This document shows positions 44,975-55,188 of a stretch of DNA of 64,000 nucleotides, piece after piece (within the stretch, counting starts at the first letter, position 1; each line of letters opens with the position of its first letter). Both the position numbers and the translations under genes were made by a program. Location: the NCBI RefSeq assembly GCF_014076845.1, contig NZ_JACGUT010000074.1, forward strand, positions 31,569 to 95,568. Direction: 5' to 3'. The stretch comes from Colwellia sp. MB3u-41 (GTDB lineage Bacteria > Pseudomonadota > Gammaproteobacteria > Enterobacterales > Alteromonadaceae). The notes under the pieces are model-generated. The model was not told the origin of the DNA and searched no databases. It was given only the letters and a program-made list of their open reading frames with translations.

Positions 44975-45514
44975 GTGTTCAACATAGTCATTCTCGCATT
45001 AGCATTAAGTATGGATACATTTTCGGTATCAATAGGTTTAGGATAAAAATGCACGAAAAAAACCACCTCGCTTGCGGTTATGGCTGGGTTATACTTTGGT
45101 ATTTTTCAAGAATTAATGCCTTTATTAGGTTATATGGGCGGTATAGGTCTTTTTAGTTGGGTTGGGATTTATGCACCTTGGATAGCATTTTTCTTACGGG
45201 TATTAATTGGTGGAAAAATGATTTACGAATCGCTTTCTAAAGGCATAGAAGAAGATATCGCTAAAATTACCCATAGGATCATGTTGGTGCTTGCTATAGC
45301 AACCAGTATAGATGCAATGGCGGCAGGATTTTCTTTAACGATACTTGAGGTCAATCCGTTTATTGCATGCGCGACAATCGGTATTACCACATTGTTTTTC
45401 AGTGCTATTGGTGTTTTTATTGGCGCAAGAAGTGGTACATGGCTCGAAAGTAAATCAGAGTTATTAGGAGGTATAGTACTGATATTAATTGGACTAAAAA
45501 TGTTGTTTATATAA
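44975..45514 (+). pseudogene. mntP: Manganese efflux pump MntP with in-frame stop
   Basis: From GTG 44975 the frame reads MFNIVILALALSMDTFSVSIG, the MntP first span with the conserved Asp, then TAA at 45044-45046. The same frame continues to 45514 with GLYFGIFQELMPLLGY, GGKMIYES, EEDIAKITHR, ATSIDAMAAGFSL and GTWLESKSELLGG, all MntP hallmarks. Only the first helix and its key Asp are cut off. An ATG at 45080 could restart a 144-residue protein without that helix, which is unlikely to export Mn. One base separates this from an intact gene. Confidence 0.85.
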
Positions 45515-45553
45515 TTTATAATTTTGGGCTTATTTACCTATTAATGTTGTAAA

Positions 45554-45874
45554 TTAACGCTCATATATCATCCAAAGTTTATAATAAACCGCGTTACAAG
45601 TGGCATTATCGTCCATAACACCATCTCTATTACAATCTGAACCCGTAAGAGATTTAACAACATCTGTGCCATAGATAGAGACATCGTCTTGATCAGGTTG
45701 AACAATAATCGTCACTTTAGGTGATTTTTCAATGAAATCGGCAACATTTTTATATAAGGCAAATTCTTCTTTTGAAATAACCTCGCTTATATCAATTTTT
45801 TTTAATTCACCCGCATCAGTGTTGCTTGAAAAAAGCCCTAACACGCTGACAATAAAAGCACTGAAAATTTTCAC
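45554..45874 (-). CDS. Small secreted hypothetical protein with EF-hand-like loop
   Basis: The 106-residue protein has a signal peptide ending near residue 21 (TDA-GEL). The C-terminal part has DCNRDGVMDDNATC, an Asp/Asn-rich loop of EF-hand or dockerin type flanked by two cysteines that could form a disulfide. No family recognised. AGGAG precedes the ATG. It is convergent with the mntP remnant and apart from the ABC exporter genes. Confidence 0.6.
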   Translation of the reverse strand: MKIFSAFIVSVLGLFSSNTDAGELKKIDISEVISKEEFALYKNVADFIEKSPKVTIIVQPDQDDVSIYGTDVVKSLTGSDCNRDGVMDDNATCNAVYYKLWMIYER

Positions 45875-46085
45875 ATAACGCTCCTAAAAAGAATAATGAT
45901 TATACCAACCTCTAGTTAAGCTTCGCTCAATAATTTTTATTTATTTCACTAATAGTTAGTGAGATTGATCAAGCGGGTAAATTTCAAAAACTCACAGCCC
46001 AACTTAAACCTTTGATTTGTAAGTGTTTATTTTTTGGCGTGATATTTGCTAAATTGATCTCATCTTAATGAGGAAGAGAACTATA

Positions 46086-46991
46086 ATGCTATTGGATATT
46101 CAATCACTTAGTCATCAATACCAAGATGGCAAAAATGCAAAATTCGCCATAAAGTCGCTGTCATTAAACGTTGTACCTGGAATTTTAGGTTTGTTAGGTC
46201 CTAATGGTGCAGGAAAGTCTACCTTAATGCGTATTCTTGCAACGATCACAAAGCCTAGCCAAGGGAAAATTCTATGGCAAGGACAAAATATTATCAAGTC
46301 ACCGCAGTTATTGCGTAACGAACTCGGTTACTTACCACAATATTTCGGTGTTTATGACCAGTTGTCAGGTACTGAGTTTTTGCAATATATGGCCGGGCTA
46401 AAGGGATTAAATGAATCTTTAGCCAAGCAAAAAATTGAAGATTTACTTAATAAACTCAATCTTACACATGCCGCACATTTACCATTAAAAGGCTATTCCG
46501 GTGGTATGAAACAACGTATTGGTATTGCACAAGCTTTACTCAATGATCCAAAGTTACTGATTATCGACGAGCCAACTGTTGGCTTAGATCCGCAAGAGCG
46601 TGCAAATTTTCGCCAGCTATTAACTGAGTTAGCCGATGATCGTTGCATTATATTTTCAACGCACATAGTAGCAGATGTTGAATCGATAGCCGACCGTATT
46701 GCTATTATGCAAGCGGGACAATTAATTCAGTCAGCAACGCCAAGCGCACTGCAAGATAAAGTAGCGAATAAGTGCTGGCACCTCACCTGCAATGTCAGTG
46801 AATTAAAAAAAGTTCAGCACGACTTTATTATTAGTCACAGCGTACGAAAAGAAAACAAGGTTGAATTAAACATTGTCGCTGACTATTGCCCTGCTGCTCG
46901 AGCAACGTCAAGAGCACCATCACTAGAAGATGCCTACCTGTACTTTACCAGTAATAAACGTGCTCAAACTGATCTGTCGAGGGCATGTTAA
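46086..46991 (+). CDS. ABC exporter ATP-binding protein
   Basis: Started at ATG 46086 (AGGAAGAG upstream; an in-frame ATG at 46068 precedes that site) the protein has 301 residues. Walker A GPNGAGKST (~40), Q-loop YLPQYFGV, signature YSGGMKQRIGIAQAL, Walker B LLIIDEPTVGLDP and switch His in STHIVADVE are all present. It is the ABC-2/drug-type ATPase family. It overlaps the permease gene by 1 bp (TAATG), so both make one transporter. The substrate is unknown. Confidence 0.92.
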   Translation: MLLDIQSLSHQYQDGKNAKFAIKSLSLNVVPGILGLLGPNGAGKSTLMRILATITKPSQGKILWQGQNIIKSPQLLRNELGYLPQYFGVYDQLSGTEFLQYMAGLKGLNESLAKQKIEDLLNKLNLTHAAHLPLKGYSGGMKQRIGIAQALLNDPKLLIIDEPTVGLDPQERANFRQLLTELADDRCIIFSTHIVADVESIADRIAIMQAGQLIQSATPSALQDKVANKCWHLTCNVSELKKVQHDFIISHSVRKENKVELNIVADYCPAARATSRAPSLEDAYLYFTSNKRAQTDLSRAC

Positions 46992-48523
46992 TGAGTCAGT
47001 TATGGCAATGTATTCTCGCCGACTTTAAACAACGAACGCGCCAACAAAGTTTTGTTGTTACTTTGCTGGCAATGTCGGTATTAACCTTACTTTTTTTCCC
47101 TTCTCTAGATGATCAATATCAAACGCTAGTGGTCAATGGTTACCGAGGTATTTATAACAGTGCTTGGCTCGGTATTTGTTTGGCAATGTTAAACGTTTTA
47201 TTTCTACCACTCATCTGTTTTTATCTGGTCAAGAATGGGCTTGAATTAGACCGACAATCAATGACCAGTGAGCTTATTGCAGCAACGCCTATTAACAAGC
47301 TCACTTTTTTATTTGCAAAATGGTGTACTAATGTACTCATTTTAGTTTCTATCGTGATGGTTATGTTGATCAGTTGTATTTTACTTCAGCTCTACTACGG
47401 AGAAAGCTATCAAATAGACCTTTGGGCGTTAGCCTGGCCACAATTAGTGTTTGTATTGCCAATGCTATTAGCGGTTGCTTCATTAGCGATAATGTTTGAA
47501 ACAATTAAATGGCTTAAAAATGGCTTGGGTAATGTTGTTTATTTTTTCTTATGGACCGGTTCGATTATTCAATCCATTGAAAGTGTTTCAGGAATAGGCG
47601 CAATACTTTCTCAACTAGATACAGAGGTTGCAGAACGTTTTCCGCTACAACAAGGCTCAACACATATCGGCGTTACCATAGTCAATGAAGTAGAAACCGT
47701 TAACACTTTTATTTGGCAAGGCATAGAACCATCAATTTCGAACCTGTTGGGTATCATACCTTTACTGATTATTAGCTTGAGCTGCTTTATAATTGCAGTG
47801 ATATTTTTTGATCGTTTTAGTCAACATTCACTTACCGAAAACAAACAGTCGTCAAAATTAGTTAACTTCTTAAACACACAAGTGATCAGCCGACTTGATA
47901 TTCCTTTTTATTTGCTAACCAAGCATTACGCTTTTACACGTTTATTACGATTAGAGCTAAAATTATTACTCAAAGGCCATTCAACTTACTGGGTAATGGG
48001 ACTTTTAACATTAAACATCATACAGTTGTTTATTAGTCAGCAATTATTGGTCAACGTATTTTTGCCGCTTTCATGGTTGTGGTGTGTTTTAGTCGTTTCG
48101 CAGCTCGGACAAATAGAGAAACAAGCGAATACTACCGAATTAATAACCTACAGTAAAAAGTCAGCAATACAGCAAAGTTTAGCCAGCTACTCTTCAGCAT
48201 GGGTGTTATTGACAATGGCAAGTTTAGGAAGTGCACTTAGATTTGCGGCAATGTCCGAGTGGCTGTTAATCATTCAATTAATTATAGCTATTTCATTTAC
48301 CGTATCACTTGCCTATTTTTGTGGTGCATTTACTGGCACAAAACGTATGTTTGAAGTGCTATACCCAGCAATTTGGTATATGGGACCGATTCAAGCAGCG
48401 TTATATCTAGACTTTTTTGGTGTTAATAGCCAAGTAAGTTGGCAAGCAGAAACACCTTACTATTTTCTCGCCATTTCAATAGCTTTACTTGTCTTAACGG
48501 TGAGGAATAAAAGTGTGCGTTAA
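46991..48523 (+). CDS. ABC-2-type exporter permease
   Basis: Started at ATG 46991 the protein has 510 residues and about 12 hydrophobic spans in two halves (spans near 20-40, 50-75, 105-135, 155-175, 180-200, 255-275 and again 320-510). It is an unusually large ABC-2 permease with two membrane sets, as in exporters where one chain replaces the dimer. No substrate motif is visible. It pairs with the ATPase just upstream through TAATG coupling. A 230-bp gap without recognisable features follows. Confidence 0.85.
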   Translation: MSQLWQCILADFKQRTRQQSFVVTLLAMSVLTLLFFPSLDDQYQTLVVNGYRGIYNSAWLGICLAMLNVLFLPLICFYLVKNGLELDRQSMTSELIAATPINKLTFLFAKWCTNVLILVSIVMVMLISCILLQLYYGESYQIDLWALAWPQLVFVLPMLLAVASLAIMFETIKWLKNGLGNVVYFFLWTGSIIQSIESVSGIGAILSQLDTEVAERFPLQQGSTHIGVTIVNEVETVNTFIWQGIEPSISNLLGIIPLLIISLSCFIIAVIFFDRFSQHSLTENKQSSKLVNFLNTQVISRLDIPFYLLTKHYAFTRLLRLELKLLLKGHSTYWVMGLLTLNIIQLFISQQLLVNVFLPLSWLWCVLVVSQLGQIEKQANTTELITYSKKSAIQQSLASYSSAWVLLTMASLGSALRFAAMSEWLLIIQLIIAISFTVSLAYFCGAFTGTKRMFEVLYPAIWYMGPIQAALYLDFFGVNSQVSWQAETPYYFLAISIALLVLTVRNKSVR

Positions 48524-48754
48524 TTATGTCGCGCTTTAACCATGTTAACCTGTTAGTTCTTTTATTAATTTAAGCCCCTTTAGAAGGCACTTAATATTTA
48601 AACATGATAACGATTGAACTCGTCAGCTGTTAGCCTTAACATTCGGTTGATGCGTTCAATGCCTATTCAAATTAAAACTATCGCCTCTTGAACAATGCTA
48701 ACTTAAACACTGACCACCGAAACATATTCACCTAAGAAATCAAGGGAGCCATTT

Positions 48755-49942
48755 GTGCCATCTTCTTTTACCCGTAAACTGCCCAACGTAGATACCAGTA
48801 TTTTCACTGAGATGTCGATGATGGCAAATCAACACCAAGCCATAAATTTATCTCAAGGCTTTCCTGAGTTTGACACGCCTGCTTTTTTAAAAGATAAAAT
48901 TAATCAGGCGATCAATGAAGGAAAAAATCAATACTCCCCTTCAAACGGTTTGCCCGATTTATTAACGCAAATTGCAGAAATGGTACATAGGCAATATCAA
49001 TCGCATTTAACTGATGAAAAAAAACTCAATGGTCTAAACAATATTACCATTACCTCAGGTGCTACCGAGGCATTATGGGTTGCGATTCAAACGCTGATCA
49101 GCCCAAATGATGAAGTAATTATTTTCGATCCCGCCTACGACTCTTATGAACCAGCGATTGAACTTGCCGGAGGCACGTGTCGACATATTGCACTTGCTGC
49201 GCCAAGTTATGCCATAAATTGGCTATTAGTTGAACAAACGATTAATACAAAAACACGTGCCATTATTATTAATAGCCCACACAACCCAACAGGTTCAATA
49301 TTAAACGCATCTGATTTACGTACGCTACAAGCTTTGGTTGAGAAGTACGATTTATATGTCATTAGCGACGAAGTTTACGAACACATGACCTTTGATGGTT
49401 TACGCCATGAGAGTGTTTTACGTTACCCTGATTTATTTAAACGTGCCTTTGTTGTTTCTAGCTTTGGTAAAACCTTTCATTGTACTGGTTGGAAAATGGG
49501 CTATTGCGCCGCACCCGCTGAACTTACAGCCGAATTTAGAAAAATTCATCAGTACGTTACCTTTTGCTCATTCACGCCAGCACAAATTGCTATTGCACAA
49601 ATGTTGAAAGAACAACCATCACATATCACTGCGTTAGCCAGTTTCTATCAGCAAAAAAGAGATTTACTCATAAAAGCCTTAAAAGACTCTCGCTTTACCC
49701 TGCTTCCATCAAAAGGCACTTACTTCTTATTACTAGATTATTCAGCTATATCAACGTTAAATGATCGTGATTTTTGTATATGGTTAACCAAAGAAATAGG
49801 CGTTGCGGCTATTCCACTGAGTCCGCTTTATCCCGCAGAACATAGGGAAGCTTATCATCAAGAGCATAAAGTGATACGACTGTGTTTTGCTAAAAATGAC
49901 GAAACCTTACTAAAAGCCGCAGGAATATTATGTCAACTTTAA
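48755..49942 (+). CDS. ybdL: Methionine/glutamine-dependent aminotransferase (YbdL-like)
   Basis: The 395-residue class I/II PLP enzyme has ITSGATEALW, NSPHNPTG (173-180), SDEVYEHM and the PLP lysine Lys239 in SSFGKTFHCTGWKMGY. The length and motifs match YbdL, a methionine aminotransferase of the KAT/GTK group. GTG start at 48755 after AAGGGAG. The next gene overlaps by 13 bp and encodes an omega-amidase. Together they transaminate a 2-oxo acid such as 2-oxo-4-methylthiobutyrate with Gln and then remove 2-oxoglutaramate, drawing the reaction forward (known pairing of these families). Confidence 0.88.
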   Translation: MPSSFTRKLPNVDTSIFTEMSMMANQHQAINLSQGFPEFDTPAFLKDKINQAINEGKNQYSPSNGLPDLLTQIAEMVHRQYQSHLTDEKKLNGLNNITITSGATEALWVAIQTLISPNDEVIIFDPAYDSYEPAIELAGGTCRHIALAAPSYAINWLLVEQTINTKTRAIIINSPHNPTGSILNASDLRTLQALVEKYDLYVISDEVYEHMTFDGLRHESVLRYPDLFKRAFVVSSFGKTFHCTGWKMGYCAAPAELTAEFRKIHQYVTFCSFTPAQIAIAQMLKEQPSHITALASFYQQKRDLLIKALKDSRFTLLPSKGTYFLLLDYSAISTLNDRDFCIWLTKEIGVAAIPLSPLYPAEHREAYHQEHKVIRLCFAKNDETLLKAAGILCQL

Positions 49943-50718
49943 CCATAGCCGCAGTACAGTTTAATATTCATTGGTTAGACCAACAAGCCAATTTAAAGCA
50001 ATTAGAACAGCTGATCCGCGATCACTTTATTGACAATACGGCTGTCGACTTATTATTACTCCCAGAAACATTTTCAACCGGTTTTTGTATCAACAGAGAA
50101 GACGTGCAAGAACCAGAAGATGGTGGCATGGCTTTAGTCTGGTTAAAAAAAATGGCAAAGCAATACAACTGTGTCGTCGCGGGTACGGTGTTAGTGAGCC
50201 AACACGATAAAAAGGTCAATCGTTTTTATTGGGTGTTTGCTGATGGAACCGTTGAACATTATGATAAACGTCATCTTTTTCGTTTAGGTAAAGAGCAAGA
50301 CCATGTAGAACAGGGCCAAAACAGAAAAGTGATCACGATTAACGGCATAAAAATACTGCCATTAGTTTGTTATGACTTACGCTTTCCTGTTTGGTCGAGA
50401 AACCGTCAAGACTATGATTTAATGGTTAATGTTGCTAATTGGCCGGCCCCACGACGTCATATTTGGGACACGTTATTAAAAGCACGTGCAATGGAAAATC
50501 AAAGCTTTGTTGTGGGGGTTAATCGCGTTGGTGCAGACGGCAATAATGTTCCTCACTCAGGTGGAACAACCATCATTAATTTTGACGGTGAAAACATACT
50601 TAGTGCCACTGATAATCAACAAAAAATCATTGCCACACAGCTTGATTTTAGCAAACTTGAAAAATTTAAAGCTAACTTCCCTGCCTTTTTAGATGCGGAT
50701 GAATTTGAGCTGAAATAG
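49930..50718 (+). CDS. yafV: Omega-amidase, nitrilase superfamily (YafV-like)
   Basis: The 262-residue enzyme has the nitrilase triad Glu46 (LLLPETFSTGF), Lys113 (YDKRHLF) and Cys147 (PLVCYDLRFPVWSRN). This is the YafV/Nit2 branch, which hydrolyses 2-oxoglutaramate or 2-oxosuccinamate to the 2-oxo acid and ammonia. It overlaps the aminotransferase gene by 13 bp, which fits glutamine transaminase-omega-amidase coupling in methionine salvage. A terminator follows at 50804. Confidence 0.9.
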   Translation: MSTLTIAAVQFNIHWLDQQANLKQLEQLIRDHFIDNTAVDLLLLPETFSTGFCINREDVQEPEDGGMALVWLKKMAKQYNCVVAGTVLVSQHDKKVNRFYWVFADGTVEHYDKRHLFRLGKEQDHVEQGQNRKVITINGIKILPLVCYDLRFPVWSRNRQDYDLMVNVANWPAPRRHIWDTLLKARAMENQSFVVGVNRVGADGNNVPHSGGTTIINFDGENILSATDNQQKIIATQLDFSKLEKFKANFPAFLDADEFELK

Positions 50719-50803
50719 ATACGTCTAAAGAGTCTGTTAGATTTACTCTATGCTGTTGAGTCTCTGAATAAAAATAGCGTTTAGCGCGTAATCCAGCATA
50801 AAT

Positions 50804-50850
50804 TATAACAATGAATACTGAAATTCGTATTCATTGTTATAAAGTTTTTT
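50804..50850 (+). terminator. Rho-independent terminator after yafV
   Basis: Perfect 15-bp stem TATAACAATGAATAC / GTATTCATTGTTATA with an 8-nt loop and a T-run at 50845-50850. It also lies just past the stop of the convergent phosphodiesterase gene. Confidence 0.85.
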
Positions 50851-50861
50851 CGTTATTCCCT

Positions 50862-52172
50862 TTACTCTTTATCAAGCCCCATACAATTAGCGTAATAAGT
50901 AACCGTTGCTGGCCAATCAGAAAACACACCAACAACACCTACATCCTTTGCTAAAACATCTAACAATATAAGTACATCACCTTCGTTATTTATTGCGTCG
51001 GATATACTTTGATAATACCACCCACCACCATTGGCTAATAAGCCTGAACGTTCAAGCGACCATGCAATAATGTTAAGTTCAGCGGCTTTAGCTGCTTTAG
51101 TATATTCAGAAGGTATAATTTCACCTGCTGAATTTAAGGTCACCAACATCCATAAAGGTGGCGCTATATACTCAACACCTTGGCTTTTTAACTGGTCCAT
51201 ACTTGGGGTCCAAGTTTCTGGATTTTGCGGATCAAAACCAGCCTCACTATTTCTACCATCAAGAAATACCGCTTGTTTAGCAAACGCTGAGTCATTCGCT
51301 ATCCAATATTCAACATCTTTAAGATTAAATGATTGTGGGTACACTTGAGATGCTGGCACGCCAGCAACTATGTATTCGTCGAGCATTTTTTGCGCATAAT
51401 CTGCTTGACTAAAGTTGTCAAAGGGCATTTGTACGCTAGCGGCCTTTAATTCAGGTGTCATTTTAACACCGGCATTTTTGAACATGGCGATACTTTCAGC
51501 ATGCGTTATTAATGTTCCTGTACCTGAGTAAAGGTCAGTACGCCAATCAGGTGTGCCTCGCATGTATTCTTCTACGGTAGTTGCTTGTAAGTTCGCACCA
51601 TCCATCTTACCTTTAAGTGCTTTAAATTGGGCAAGCGTAATATCACTTGTACAGCATTTGGCGGTAGCTAATGCGCCATTGGCTAGGTCTGCCGGAGAGA
51701 ATGGCTGTGAACATTGAGCCGCGAGCTCTGGTATGGCTAGAATATTAGTTGTTGTGGCTAAATCACATTGAGAGTGACGACACACTAAGGCCTTGTCTGA
51801 GGTAAAGGTAACATCACATTCAACAATACCAGCACCAGAATCAATGGCAGCTTGATAAGACTCTTTGGTATGTTCTGGGAAGAGCATAGAAGCGCCACGA
51901 TGTCCTATTGAGAAATCAGAACGGTAAAACGTATTATCTTTACACTGCTCAAGCTTAGTTTTTAATTCACTGTTTTTCATTTCATTAATTAAAAATAAGG
52001 GTCTTACCCCTACTTGAGCAACCACTTTAGCCGAGACTTTAGCTACGGCTTCGTTATTAAATTCAAGAGGAACTGCATCAACGGTATTATTGTCACTATT
52101 GCACCCTGTTTGAAAAAAAGCCGCCGTTAACGCCAGTAAAACCCAATGTTTTTTTGGAAAATAAGTTTGCAT
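50862..52172 (-). CDS. Lipoprotein glycerophosphodiester phosphodiesterase
   Basis: The 436-residue protein has a lipoprotein signal (AAFFQTGC, lipid Cys about residue 24) and a GDPD TIM barrel: [50 protein letters not shown], holding the catalytic His pair and the Glu/Asp metal ligands, and late [12 protein letters not shown]. The canonical second motif H-D reads CRHSQC, i.e. D..L.....H..., as in large secreted GlpQ-like enzymes. It cleaves glycerophosphodiesters to glycerol-3-phosphate outside the cytoplasm. The insertions make it longer than GlpQ (358 aa). Confidence 0.88.
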   Translation of the reverse strand: MQTYFPKKHWVLLALTAAFFQTGCNSDNNTVDAVPLEFNNEAVAKVSAKVVAQVGVRPLFLINEMKNSELKTKLEQCKDNTFYRSDFSIGHRGASMLFPEHTKESYQAAIDSGAGIVECDVTFTSDKALVCRHSQCDLATTTNILAIPELAAQCSQPFSPADLANGALATAKCCTSDITLAQFKALKGKMDGANLQATTVEEYMRGTPDWRTDLYSGTGTLITHAESIAMFKNAGVKMTPELKAASVQMPFDNFSQADYAQKMLDEYIVAGVPASQVYPQSFNLKDVEYWIANDSAFAKQAVFLDGRNSEAGFDPQNPETWTPSMDQLKSQGVEYIAPPLWMLVTLNSAGEIIPSEYTKAAKAAELNIIAWSLERSGLLANGGGWYYQSISDAINNEGDVLILLDVLAKDVGVVGVFSDWPATVTYYANCMGLDKE

Positions 52173-52526
52173 AACTGTTCCTTGTATTGACGCTTTATAA
52201 AATGAGTAACAAAATTTTTAAAATATAATTGAAGTTCGTGTCATGCTAGGTGAGTATTGTGGCAATTTAATGATGTATTTGTGACGAACTAACGCTAAAA
52301 TTTTCCGTGGTAACAGGTATTTAACACCACTCTTTCATGATGTGTTATTGGGTTGTCATCGCGGTGTTACCCACTAAATATAAACATCAGCAATCAATTT
52401 CTTCTGAAATTATGCGTGTCAATATTGAAGATATTGACAACTAAAAGTTTAAAGTCACGCTTAATATCTGATAATATTTAATCAATTAACTCCTTTTAAC
52501 TCATTGAAATAAAATAGACACTACCT
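52173..52526. other. Divergent intergenic region with 23-bp palindrome
   Basis: This 354-bp gap lies between the phosphodiesterase lipoprotein and cyclophilin lipoprotein genes. At 52417-52439 the perfect inverted repeat TGTCAATAT-N5-ATATTGACA could be an operator or hairpin about 90 bp upstream of the cyclophilin start. Nothing else recognised. Confidence 0.5.
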
Positions 52527-53186
52527 ATGAAAAATAATAAAAACATCATTGCTGGCCTTTTTATAATCATAACGCTAGCCGCTTGTAATCCCATAGATCC
52601 CGCCCTAAAAACGGCAGACAAATTTATAACAAAACAAACGTTAGATAAAACTGACCCTGCTTGGAAAACCACGTTACGTAAACCGCCACTACTTACCTTT
52701 ACACCAGGTAAAGATTACTTTTGGGAATTGCAAACAAACCAAGGTAATTTGACTATCAAGCTTTTAACCGATTCTGCACCTATGCATGTTTCTAGTACTA
52801 TTTATTTAACTAAACTGGGGTTCTATGACGAGTTAACTTTTCATCGTGTTATTCCTGGTTTTATGGCACAAGGTGGTGACCCTATGGGTAATGGTACTGG
52901 CAACCCTGGTTATAAATATGATGGCGAGTTTAAGAGCGACATAAGTCATAGTGAGGCGGGTATATTAAGCATGGCAAATTCAGGTCCAGGTACTGACGGT
53001 AGTCAGTTTTTTATTACTTTTTTACCTACGCCCTTTTTAGATGGTAAACATACTGTTTTTGGTAAAGTCGTCACAGATTTAGAGGGTAGCTTAGCTAAAA
53101 TTGAAGCCTTAGGTAGCCGAGGAGGTAAAACTAAAGAAACGGTTAAAATTATTAAAGCATCAATCCGTATAGCAGACAGTAAATAA
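52527..53186 (+). CDS. Lipoprotein cyclophilin-type peptidyl-prolyl isomerase
   Basis: The 219-residue protein has a lipobox (ITLAAC, lipid Cys near residue 20) followed by Asn-Pro, and a cyclophilin domain (~65-215) with YDELTFHRVIPGFMAQGGDP, GSQFFITFLPTPFLDGKHTVFGKV. The catalytic Arg in FHRV, Phe and Gln in FMAQGG, and the His in GKHT are present, so activity is expected. It should act on proteins at the periplasmic membrane face. It is larger than PpiA/PpiB due to the N-terminal linker. Confidence 0.9.
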   Translation: MKNNKNIIAGLFIIITLAACNPIDPALKTADKFITKQTLDKTDPAWKTTLRKPPLLTFTPGKDYFWELQTNQGNLTIKLLTDSAPMHVSSTIYLTKLGFYDELTFHRVIPGFMAQGGDPMGNGTGNPGYKYDGEFKSDISHSEAGILSMANSGPGTDGSQFFITFLPTPFLDGKHTVFGKVVTDLEGSLAKIEALGSRGGKTKETVKIIKASIRIADSK

Positions 53187-53521
53187 GATGACTTAAAAAT
53201 ATCTGAACAGCAACAAAGCGCCCCATTCTTTTTTACGAAAGGCGATATAAAACAAAAAGGCGCCCGCTATAACTAAGGTCTTTCAATACATTTACTCCTG
53301 CAAGTCAGGTTTATTATCTTCTACAGAGAGTAAACCTGACTCACCTTGTTTAATTTTTTAGACATTTTTGACGTTTAGCCTGAATATCTAACAAACCAGC
53401 TCATTTAAAGCACTTTTCTTTGAATTCATTGAATAAAATATATACTCTTTATGGATAATTTAAGTTCGCTTAAAAAATTATTATAACAACTCAGCGTTTT
53501 TTAACAGGAGCATACAAGTAA
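53187..53521. other. Intergenic region with inverted repeat
   Basis: This 335-bp gap contains an 11-bp perfect inverted repeat AGTCAGGTTTA / TAAACCTGACT at 53303-53341 with a 17-nt loop, possibly a late terminator of the cyclophilin gene, and the promoter of the two M14 genes. No coding remnant seen. Confidence 0.45.
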
Positions 53522-55186
53522 ATGAAGCGACTACTCGCGTTATTCCTCATCTCTGGCAGTTGTGTTGGTCAAGACTATCTTAACCAATACACCAGTCATG
53601 CTGAGATGTTAGAACAGTTAAAACAACTGGGTGTAAAAACTCAGCAAATAGGGTCTTCTCGCTCGGGGAAATCGATAGTTGTGGCACAATTTGGCGATGA
53701 AAAGTCACCCGCTGTACTGGTTACCGGAAACGTTGATGGTGATTATTTGGTAGGTACTGAACTTGCTATGCGTCTTATTGAAGATCTAAAGTCAGGCAAA
53801 GTAGAGCGAAATGGCAAGAGTATATTTATTGTGCCAATGCCCAACCCCGACGCAACAAATTTTATGCTGGGTAAAAATGGCTATTCAACCACGTTTAATC
53901 ATTTAGAAACAGATGACGACAACGACTTAAAGACAAATGAAGATGGCCCTAACGATCTCAACAACGATGGTTTTATTTCCCAACTTAGGATCACAGACCG
54001 TTCAGGTTTGTACAAACCCAGTGAACAAGCGCCAAATTTATTAGTTAAAGTAGACCCATTGAAAAACGAAGAAGGTCAATACCGAGTACTCAATGAAGGC
54101 AAAGATGACGACGACGATGGCCAATTAGACGAAGACGGCTATGGCGGAGCAGCAATAAATAAAAATTTCACCTACAACTACGACTATTTTGGTGTTGGCT
54201 CTGGTGTTAATCAAGCATCTGAACCTGAAACACGTGCCTTGATTGATTTTGTGATCGATCATCAAAATATTTTGATGACGGTTAACTTTTCTAAATACGA
54301 CAATCTGCATGAAAACTGGCCAGCCAAAAAAGTAATAGTCAGCGAATATAAACGCCCACTAGAAGCTTTCGATAAAATGCCTAAAGAAGATGTTGACAGT
54401 TATAAGTTATTTTCTAACTTATGGCTCGAAGATCATAAAGACTGGACAGTAAGCGCCAAAAACCGTGGACAAGGTACTTTTCACGACTGGGCCTATTTTC
54501 ATGGTGGCAGGTGGTCTATAGCGACTAATGGTTGGAATTTCAAACAAATAACCATTGCAAAAACGAGTGAAGACAAAAATAAAAACGATACGGATGTTGC
54601 AGAAAATAAAGACGATAACAAAAAGAGTACAGACGCGAAAATTTCAGATACCAAAGAAAGCCGTTTGGTTGCTAATGCTAAAAGTAAAGGGCTTCAAGGC
54701 GCTGTAGTGCCGTGGACAAAAATAGCTCACCCCGACTTTGCTGATGAGCAAGTAGAAGTGGGCGGATTTCGACTTGCCTACTTGAACAACCCTGATGTTG
54801 CTGTTTTTGCCCAGACGAAGAGTTCAGAATACGTTACTTCATTAACCACGTTATTTCCTAAACTTAAAGTCAGTCAAAGCGTTGAAAAGCTCGGCAACGA
54901 TCTTTACCGAGTCACCTTAAAAATCAAAAATACTGGCAAACTGCCAACACAAAGTGCAATGGGAAAGCTAACGCGCTGGATGCTACCAGTAAGAGTTCAA
55001 TGGAATTTACCTAAAGAAAACTTTATTGGCGGTTCCAAGCGGACATTATTAGCGCCTATTGAGGCTCATGGCGGACAACAAGAAATCAAATGGCTGATCA
55101 ACACCAAAGGGCATCGTAATGCCTCATTTGAAATATCTTCACCGGTCATCGATGCAGTAAAACAAACCGTTAAGTTTGGAGCTTAA
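53522..55186 (+). CDS. M14-like carboxypeptidase pseudoenzyme (catalytic residues lost)
   Basis: The 554-residue exported protein (signal peptide 1-~16) has the fold markers of M14 carboxypeptidases and aligns through its length with the next gene product. Yet every key residue differs: zinc ligands His108/Glu111 of the partner are Asp72/Tyr75 (GNVDGDYLVGTE), the third ligand His306 is Ser257, and the catalytic Glu377 is Asn336. Asp-rich Ca-binding-like loops remain (DDDNDLKTNEDGPNDLNNDG at 131-150; DDDDDGQLDEDG). A Lys/Asp/Asn-rich linker (~347-378) is inserted. It probably binds substrate or the partner rather than cutting. The next gene follows by 2 bp. Confidence 0.85.
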   Translation: MKRLLALFLISGSCVGQDYLNQYTSHAEMLEQLKQLGVKTQQIGSSRSGKSIVVAQFGDEKSPAVLVTGNVDGDYLVGTELAMRLIEDLKSGKVERNGKSIFIVPMPNPDATNFMLGKNGYSTTFNHLETDDDNDLKTNEDGPNDLNNDGFISQLRITDRSGLYKPSEQAPNLLVKVDPLKNEEGQYRVLNEGKDDDDDGQLDEDGYGGAAINKNFTYNYDYFGVGSGVNQASEPETRALIDFVIDHQNILMTVNFSKYDNLHENWPAKKVIVSEYKRPLEAFDKMPKEDVDSYKLFSNLWLEDHKDWTVSAKNRGQGTFHDWAYFHGGRWSIATNGWNFKQITIAKTSEDKNKNDTDVAENKDDNKKSTDAKISDTKESRLVANAKSKGLQGAVVPWTKIAHPDFADEQVEVGGFRLAYLNNPDVAVFAQTKSSEYVTSLTTLFPKLKVSQSVEKLGNDLYRVTLKIKNTGKLPTQSAMGKLTRWMLPVRVQWNLPKENFIGGSKRTLLAPIEAHGGQQEIKWLINTKGHRNASFEISSPVIDAVKQTVKFGA

Positions 55187-55188
55187 TT

